Shown one piece after another: positions 7,820 through 11,003 of a DNA stretch of 11,003 bases. The position numbers and the translations under genes were made by a program. Source of the stretch: CAZQSL01 sp964595945. Lineage in GTDB: Bacteria; UBP15; UBA6099; JAJRTR01. The notes under the pieces were generated by a model that saw only the letters and a list, made by a program, of their open reading frames with translations, had not been told where the DNA came from and searched no databases. The first letter of the stretch is position 1. Each line of letters begins with the position of its first letter. The stretch lies in the NCBI GenBank assembly GCA_964595945.1, contig CAZQSL010000118.1:1-11003 (forward strand), written 5' to 3'.

Positions 7820-8304
7820 TGCGGGATCGCTTGATACCGGACAGTGTAGAAATCGCTGTCCTCAATGAACTGCAGCGCGGCATACCGATCGAGAAAAGAC
7901 CATACAAGGTGATTGCCGCCAGATGTGGTACGGATGAGGGGACTGTCGTCGCGACGTTGGAAAAATACTCGGGTGATGGCGGGCTTGTGCGGCGCATCAG
8001 TGCAAGCTTCGACAAATCACGATCGCCTGGCGTTACGGCGCTTGCTGCTGCGTTTGTGGTATCTGGCCTGATGGAAAAATTCATATCTGTCGTCAATGCC
8101 TGCCCGGAGGTTTCGCACAACTATGAGAGAGACGGCATGCCCAATGTTTGGTTTACGGTGGCCGCGATATCGCATGAACGTATTGGTGAAATCATCGAAG
8201 AAATCAAGACGCGAACTGGTTGTGACCGAATTGCGGTGATGCGTTCGAAGAGGCTGTACAAGGTTTCATCATTCTTCGAGATCAAAATGGATAATCTGCT
8301 ATGA
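7819..8304 (+). CDS. ahbA: siroheme decarboxylase subunit AhbA (Lrp/AsnC-like fold)
   Basis: With AhbB it removes the C12 and C18 acetate carboxyls of siroheme to give 12,18-didecarboxysiroheme. The 161 residues start with a winged-helix-like segment (SVEIAVLNELQRGIPIEKRP, then LEKYSGDGGLVRRISASFD) and continue into a ferredoxin-like Lrp-type domain. The motif VSHNYER at 98-104 followed by NVWFTV at 109-114 resembles the VSHNYxR...NLWFTL pattern I recall for AhbA rather than AhbB. Despite the Lrp ancestry, the context argues for an enzyme rather than a transcription factor. ATG 7819 is preferred because GGAG at 7810-7813 is 5 bases before it; ATG 7816, immediately upstream and in frame, is the alternative. 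Its end overlaps ahbB-hemL by 4 bases. Confidence 0.85.
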   Translation: MRDRLIPDSVEIAVLNELQRGIPIEKRPYKVIAARCGTDEGTVVATLEKYSGDGGLVRRISASFDKSRSPGVTALAAAFVVSGLMEKFISVVNACPEVSHNYERDGMPNVWFTVAAISHERIGEIIEEIKTRTGCDRIAVMRSKRLYKVSSFFEIKMDNLL

Positions 8305-10070
8305 AAGATATTAAGGTAATCGTCGATATGCTGCGCGAAGGTATTCCGGCAGGAGCCATGCCGTTTGACGAAATGGCACTGATCGCGGGCATGGAGCCGG
8401 ATGATCTGATGGCATTGCTGAAATACTGGGAGCGATCAGGTTTTCTGCGGCGGCTGGCTGCCAATATCGTACCGGCAGCGGTGGGTTTACGGGCGGCGGC
8501 TCTCGTTGTCTGGGATGTCGATGAATCGTATGTCGAAATGACCGGGAATGCTTTTGCTGACATGTCGCAGGTGTCACATTGCGTCGAGCGTGAGCCGGCA
8601 GATGACATGATGTATAATTTGTATACGATGGTGCATGAAACGTGTGTCGAAGCACTCGCCGAGACGGTCGAAGAGATGTCTAAAGCCGGCGGTGTGAAAG
8701 GATATGCCGTGTTCCCCACTGTAGCGGAATACAAAAAAACATCGCCAGATGTTCGTGAGGATATGCTGGCAGGGAGGGTTCCCATGAGAATAAGCCGCGA
8801 AATCCATGAACGAGCACAACGTGTCATACCGGGCGGGGTCAATTCTCCTGTCCGCTCATTCAATGCCGTCGGCGGCGATCCGCCATATATCAAGAAGGGC
8901 TGTGGCGCCACCATTAGCGATGTCGATGGGCGGAATTATATTGATCTCGTGTGCTCATGGGGGCCGTTGCTGCTTGGTCACGCGCATGAGGAAGTCATCG
9001 AGGCGGTGAAAGCCGCCGCATCTGACGGACTTACATTTGGAGCGCCGACCGAAAGGGAATGTCTCCTTGCTGAAAAGATCACGACACTCATGCCGGTCAT
9101 CGAAAAAGTGCGGTTAGTCAATTCTGGCACCGAAGCTACTATGAGCGCTGTCCGCCTCGCGCGCGCGGCAACGGGGAGAGATGCGATCGTCAAGTTCGAA
9201 GGCTGCTACCACGGGCATGCTGACAGTTTTCTCATCAGAGCCGGCAGTGGCGCGGCGACCCTCGGTGTGCCGAGTTCTCCAGGGGTACCCTCCGCGCTCG
9301 CTACGAAAACGTATATCGCCACCTACAATGATATCGATTCCGTAAGAGAGCTCTTCGATACGGACCCCCAGGGGATAGCATGTGTCATCGTCGAACCTGT
9401 CGCCGCTAATATGGGTGTTGTCATGCCACGAAACGGATTTCTCCAATCTGTCCGCGAACTCGCGGACAGACATGGCGCACTTCTGATTTTTGACGAAGTG
9501 ATAACAGGCTTTCGCCTCGCAGCCGGAGGCGCGGCGGAATACTTTGGCGTCACTCCAGACTTGGTGACTCTCGGCAAGATCATCGGTGGCGGCATGCCTG
9601 TCGGAGCTTATGGCGGCAAACGCGAACTGATGGACATGATGGCGCCAGCCGGCCCAGTCTATCAGGCAGGTACTCTCTCCGGCAATCCTATCGCTACGGC
9701 AGCCGGCCTTGCCACGCTCGATGTCATTGTACGTGACAATCCGTATCGCCGTCTCGAAGCAATGACCGCAAAGCTGTTCGCAGGGTTGTCGGCAGTTGCT
9801 GAAAGTTGTTCGATCCCAACTGTCGCGGCGCACACTGCCTCGCTTGGCACCGTGTTTTTCACCAGCGCAGCTACTGTCGACAACTGGGCTGCCGCCTCTT
9901 CGGCCGATACCGGGATGTACGCGCGATTCCATAAGTCGATGCTTGCTCAGGGCGTATATATCGCGCCATCCCAATTCGAAGCAATGTTTCTCTCGACCGC
10001 TCATACCGAAAATGATGTCGATACCATCATCGAATGCGCTGCGGTGGCTCTCAAATACTGCGCCGGATAG
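8301..10070 (+). CDS. ahbB-hemL: fusion of siroheme decarboxylase subunit AhbB with glutamate-1-semialdehyde 2,1-aminomutase (HemL)
   Basis: One 589-residue open frame holds two enzymes. Residues 1 to about 150 are AhbB: the Lrp-like segment LKYWERSGFLRRLAANIVPAA, VSHCVERE at 91-98, YNLYTMVHE at 105-113, and FPTVAEYKKTS, close to where AhbB proteins usually end. After a linker of about 11 residues, 162-589 is a full-length HemL (428 residues), a PLP enzyme converting glutamate-1-semialdehyde to 5-aminolevulinate: IPGGVNSPVRSF, VNSGTEATMSAVRLARAATGR, CYHGHADS, FDEVITGFR, and TLGKIIGGG with the PLP lysine at HemL position 265, as in E. coli. No stop or frameshift separates the halves. An internal ATG at 8784 has a strong ribosome binding site, so separate HemL may also be made. 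It starts by ATGA overlap with ahbA; no good binding site precedes 8301. It ends the operon. Confidence 0.9.
   Translation: MKDIKVIVDMLREGIPAGAMPFDEMALIAGMEPDDLMALLKYWERSGFLRRLAANIVPAAVGLRAAALVVWDVDESYVEMTGNAFADMSQVSHCVEREPADDMMYNLYTMVHETCVEALAETVEEMSKAGGVKGYAVFPTVAEYKKTSPDVREDMLAGRVPMRISREIHERAQRVIPGGVNSPVRSFNAVGGDPPYIKKGCGATISDVDGRNYIDLVCSWGPLLLGHAHEEVIEAVKAAASDGLTFGAPTERECLLAEKITTLMPVIEKVRLVNSGTEATMSAVRLARAATGRDAIVKFEGCYHGHADSFLIRAGSGAATLGVPSSPGVPSALATKTYIATYNDIDSVRELFDTDPQGIACVIVEPVAANMGVVMPRNGFLQSVRELADRHGALLIFDEVITGFRLAAGGAAEYFGVTPDLVTLGKIIGGGMPVGAYGGKRELMDMMAPAGPVYQAGTLSGNPIATAAGLATLDVIVRDNPYRRLEAMTAKLFAGLSAVAESCSIPTVAAHTASLGTVFFTSAATVDNWAAASSADTGMYARFHKSMLAQGVYIAPSQFEAMFLSTAHTENDVDTIIECAAVALKYCAG
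8771..8786 (+). promoter_or_regulatory. internal ribosome binding site and ATG at the HemL junction
   Basis: Inside the fused frame, AGGGAGGG (8771-8778) places GGAGG at 8773-8777, 6 bases before an in-frame ATG at 8784. That ATG is exactly where a stand-alone HemL would begin, giving a 428-residue protein. Sequence and spacing are as good as those of hemB in the same operon, so a second, separate HemL product is plausible. Whether it is used cannot be told from sequence. Confidence 0.5.
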
Positions 10071-10089
10071 CAATATTCCCTTGAGCCAT

Positions 10090-10125
10090 TTCCGATAGTT
10101 TTTTTCGGTGTTCGGAATAGACGTT
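10090..10125 (+). terminator. weak candidate terminator after hemL
   Basis: TTCCGA at 10090-10095 and TCGGAA at 10112-10117 can form a 6-bp stem around a 16-base, T-rich loop, followed a few bases later by five Ts. The stem is short, the loop long and the T-run not adjacent, so this is a poor intrinsic terminator. It is listed because it is the only inverted repeat found between hemL and the next promoter. Confidence 0.2.
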
Positions 10126-10172
10126 TTTCACTGATACGTTTTTGGGACAAATTATCATTTTTACTTTTCCCC

Positions 10173-10200
10173 TTTACATAAATGGAAGAGTGAATATAAT
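10173..10200 (+). promoter_or_regulatory. sigma70-type promoter for the downstream ord gene
   Basis: TTTACA at 10173-10178 and a perfect TATAAT at 10195-10200 are separated by 16 bp, in an AT-rich spacer. Transcription would start near 10207, giving a leader of about 64 bases before the ord ATG. The site marks the downstream gene as a separate transcription unit from the heme operon. Confidence 0.6.
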
Positions 10201-10201
10201 A

Positions 10202-10215
10202 ACTACCGAAGTAGT
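10202..10215 (+). repeat. small inverted repeat at the predicted ord transcription start
   Basis: ACTAC at 10202-10206 and GTAGT at 10211-10215 form a perfect 5-bp inverted repeat around CGAA. It begins 2 bases after the -10 element and covers the expected start site, so it could be an operator half or a 5'-end hairpin. The arms are short and chance is not excluded. Confidence 0.3.
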
Positions 10216-10270
10216 AACGACAACTTGATTGTGTGTTTTGACAGAAAAATATCTAATGATGGAGGAAATC

Positions 10271-11003
10271 ATGGAAAACGTAAAAGTCGTCCTCTGGGGA
10301 CTCGGTGTAATGGGTAGCGGCATGGCAAAGATGCTTCTTGACAAGCAGGGCGTCACAATTGTAGGTGCCATCAAAAAACGCGCAGAAGGCTGTGGCCGCG
10401 ATCTCTCCGAAGTACTCGGCGTCGATGCGAAAACGGGCGTAATCGTCAGCAACGATGTCGAAAAAGTCCTCTCCGAAGCAAAGGGCGACATACTCGTCCA
10501 TGCCACCGGTTCTTTCGTTACAGAGGTCGAACCCGAAATTCTCCTTGCCGTCAAACACGGCTATAACGTCGTCACCATCGCCGAGGAAATGGCCTATCCG
10601 TGGATCGCTGCCGCACCTGCCTGCGAACGCATGGACGCCGCTGCTAAAGCCGCTGGAGTCTCCATTTTCGGCACCGGCATCAATCCCGGGTTCGTGCTCG
10701 ATTTCCTCATCGCGTCACTCTCGTCCGTCTGCCGCCGGGTCGATTCCATCGAAGCCCGCCGGGTCAATGATCTCGCAGCGTTCGGTCACACTGTCATGGC
10801 CACTCAGGGTGTCGGCACCACTGTCGAAGAATTTCATGCCGGTATCGCGTCAGGCAAAATCGTCGGCCACATCGGTTTTCAGCAGTCCATCAGCCTGATA
10901 GCAAAAGCTCTCGGCTGGAAACTCGACCGCATCGAGGAAACCCGCGAACCCATCATCACCAATGTCCATCGCGAAGCCCCTTTCGCCACTGTCGAGCCGG
11001 GAA
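10271..11003 (+). CDS. ord: 2,4-diaminopentanoate dehydrogenase, N-terminal part (runs off the window)
   Basis: The first 244 codons are present; the family is about 350 residues. The enzyme oxidatively deaminates 2,4-diaminopentanoate to 2-amino-4-oxopentanoate in anaerobic ornithine fermentation. Seen are the N-terminal NAD(P)-binding fold VKVVLWGLGVMGSGMAKMLL (4-23) and VHATGSFVTEVEPEI, the usual second strand region, then GTGINPGFVLDFLIASLSS, characteristic of this dihydrodipicolinate-reductase-like family. ATG 10271 follows GGAGGA at 10261-10266. Codon choice is C-ending (GTC, CTC, GCC), unlike the G- and T-ending codons of the early heme genes. No function in heme synthesis is implied. 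Family membership is fairly secure, but the exact substrate is inferred from resemblance and other dehydrogenases of the same fold are possible. Confidence 0.75.
   Translation, partial: MENVKVVLWGLGVMGSGMAKMLLDKQGVTIVGAIKKRAEGCGRDLSEVLGVDAKTGVIVSNDVEKVLSEAKGDILVHATGSFVTEVEPEILLAVKHGYNVVTIAEEMAYPWIAAAPACERMDAAAKAAGVSIFGTGINPGFVLDFLIASLSSVCRRVDSIEARRVNDLAAFGHTVMATQGVGTTVEEFHAGIASGKIVGHIGFQQSISLIAKALGWKLDRIEETREPIITNVHREAPFATVEPG

Noticed and set aside
7819..8304. ahbA as an Lrp/AsnC transcription regulator
   Set aside because: The VSHNYxR and WFTV motifs, the paired AhbB and the surrounding siroheme-to-heme genes fit siroheme decarboxylase better.
10173..10195. TTTACATAA, identical to one XerD half of dif sites in reverse orientation, in the region where skew changes
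   Set aside because: The adjoining XerC half is not recognisable after a 6-base centre, and the same bases serve better as the -35 element of the ord promoter.
1..11003. CRISPR arrays, insertion sequences, rRNA or tRNA genes
   Set aside because: No spaced direct repeats, transposase-like frames, terminal inverted repeats or RNA-gene signatures were seen on either strand.

Overview
The window carries one long plus-strand operon (about 136-10070) that appears to encode almost the whole route from glutamyl-tRNA to heme b through siroheme, the alternative (Ahb) pathway of anaerobic bacteria and archaea. After a roughly 200-bp spacer with its own promoter, an unrelated amino-acid fermentation gene begins and runs off the right edge. 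None of the classical late heme genes (hemE, hemF/hemN, hemG/hemY, hemH) is present in the window, as expected if heme is made from siroheme by decarboxylases and radical SAM enzymes.

Layout: 1-135 holds a possible membrane-protein tail and a sigma70-type promoter. Then follow a Met8p/SirC-type precorrin-2 dehydrogenase (136-801), hemA (915-2165), hemC (2158-3033), a cobA-hemD fusion (3049-4611), ahbC (4604-5758), hemB (5772-6752), ahbD (6749-7819), ahbA (7819-8304) and one open frame that joins ahbB to hemL (8301-10070). Most junctions after hemA overlap by 1 to 8 bases or leave gaps of 13-15 bases, so translational coupling is likely. The spacer 10071-10270 has a weak hairpin, a good promoter (TTTACA-N16-TATAAT) and a small inverted repeat at the predicted transcription start. 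A partial gene for 2,4-diaminopentanoate dehydrogenase (ord) starts at 10271.

How the genes work together: HemA and HemL make 5-aminolevulinate, HemB makes porphobilinogen, HemC and the HemD half make uroporphyrinogen III, and the CobA half methylates it to precorrin-2. The Met8p-like protein oxidises precorrin-2 to sirohydrochlorin and may also insert iron to give siroheme. AhbA/AhbB decarboxylate siroheme, AhbC forms iron-coproporphyrin III and AhbD forms heme. Precorrin-2 is also the branch point to cobalamin, which the ornithine pathway suggested by ord would need.

Organism: a bacterium of roughly mid-50s percent GC (an impression, not a count), probably a strict anaerobe that ferments amino acids. 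Firmicutes, Synergistota, Cloacimonadota and related anaerobic lineages fit; the sequence does not settle which.

The most unusual points are the AhbB-HemL fusion, which retains a strong ribosome binding site directly before the HemL methionine; a change of strand composition and codon choice inside that same frame; and a dense cluster of CGATCG words in hemC and cobA-hemD. All identifications rest on reading motifs by eye; no database search was run.
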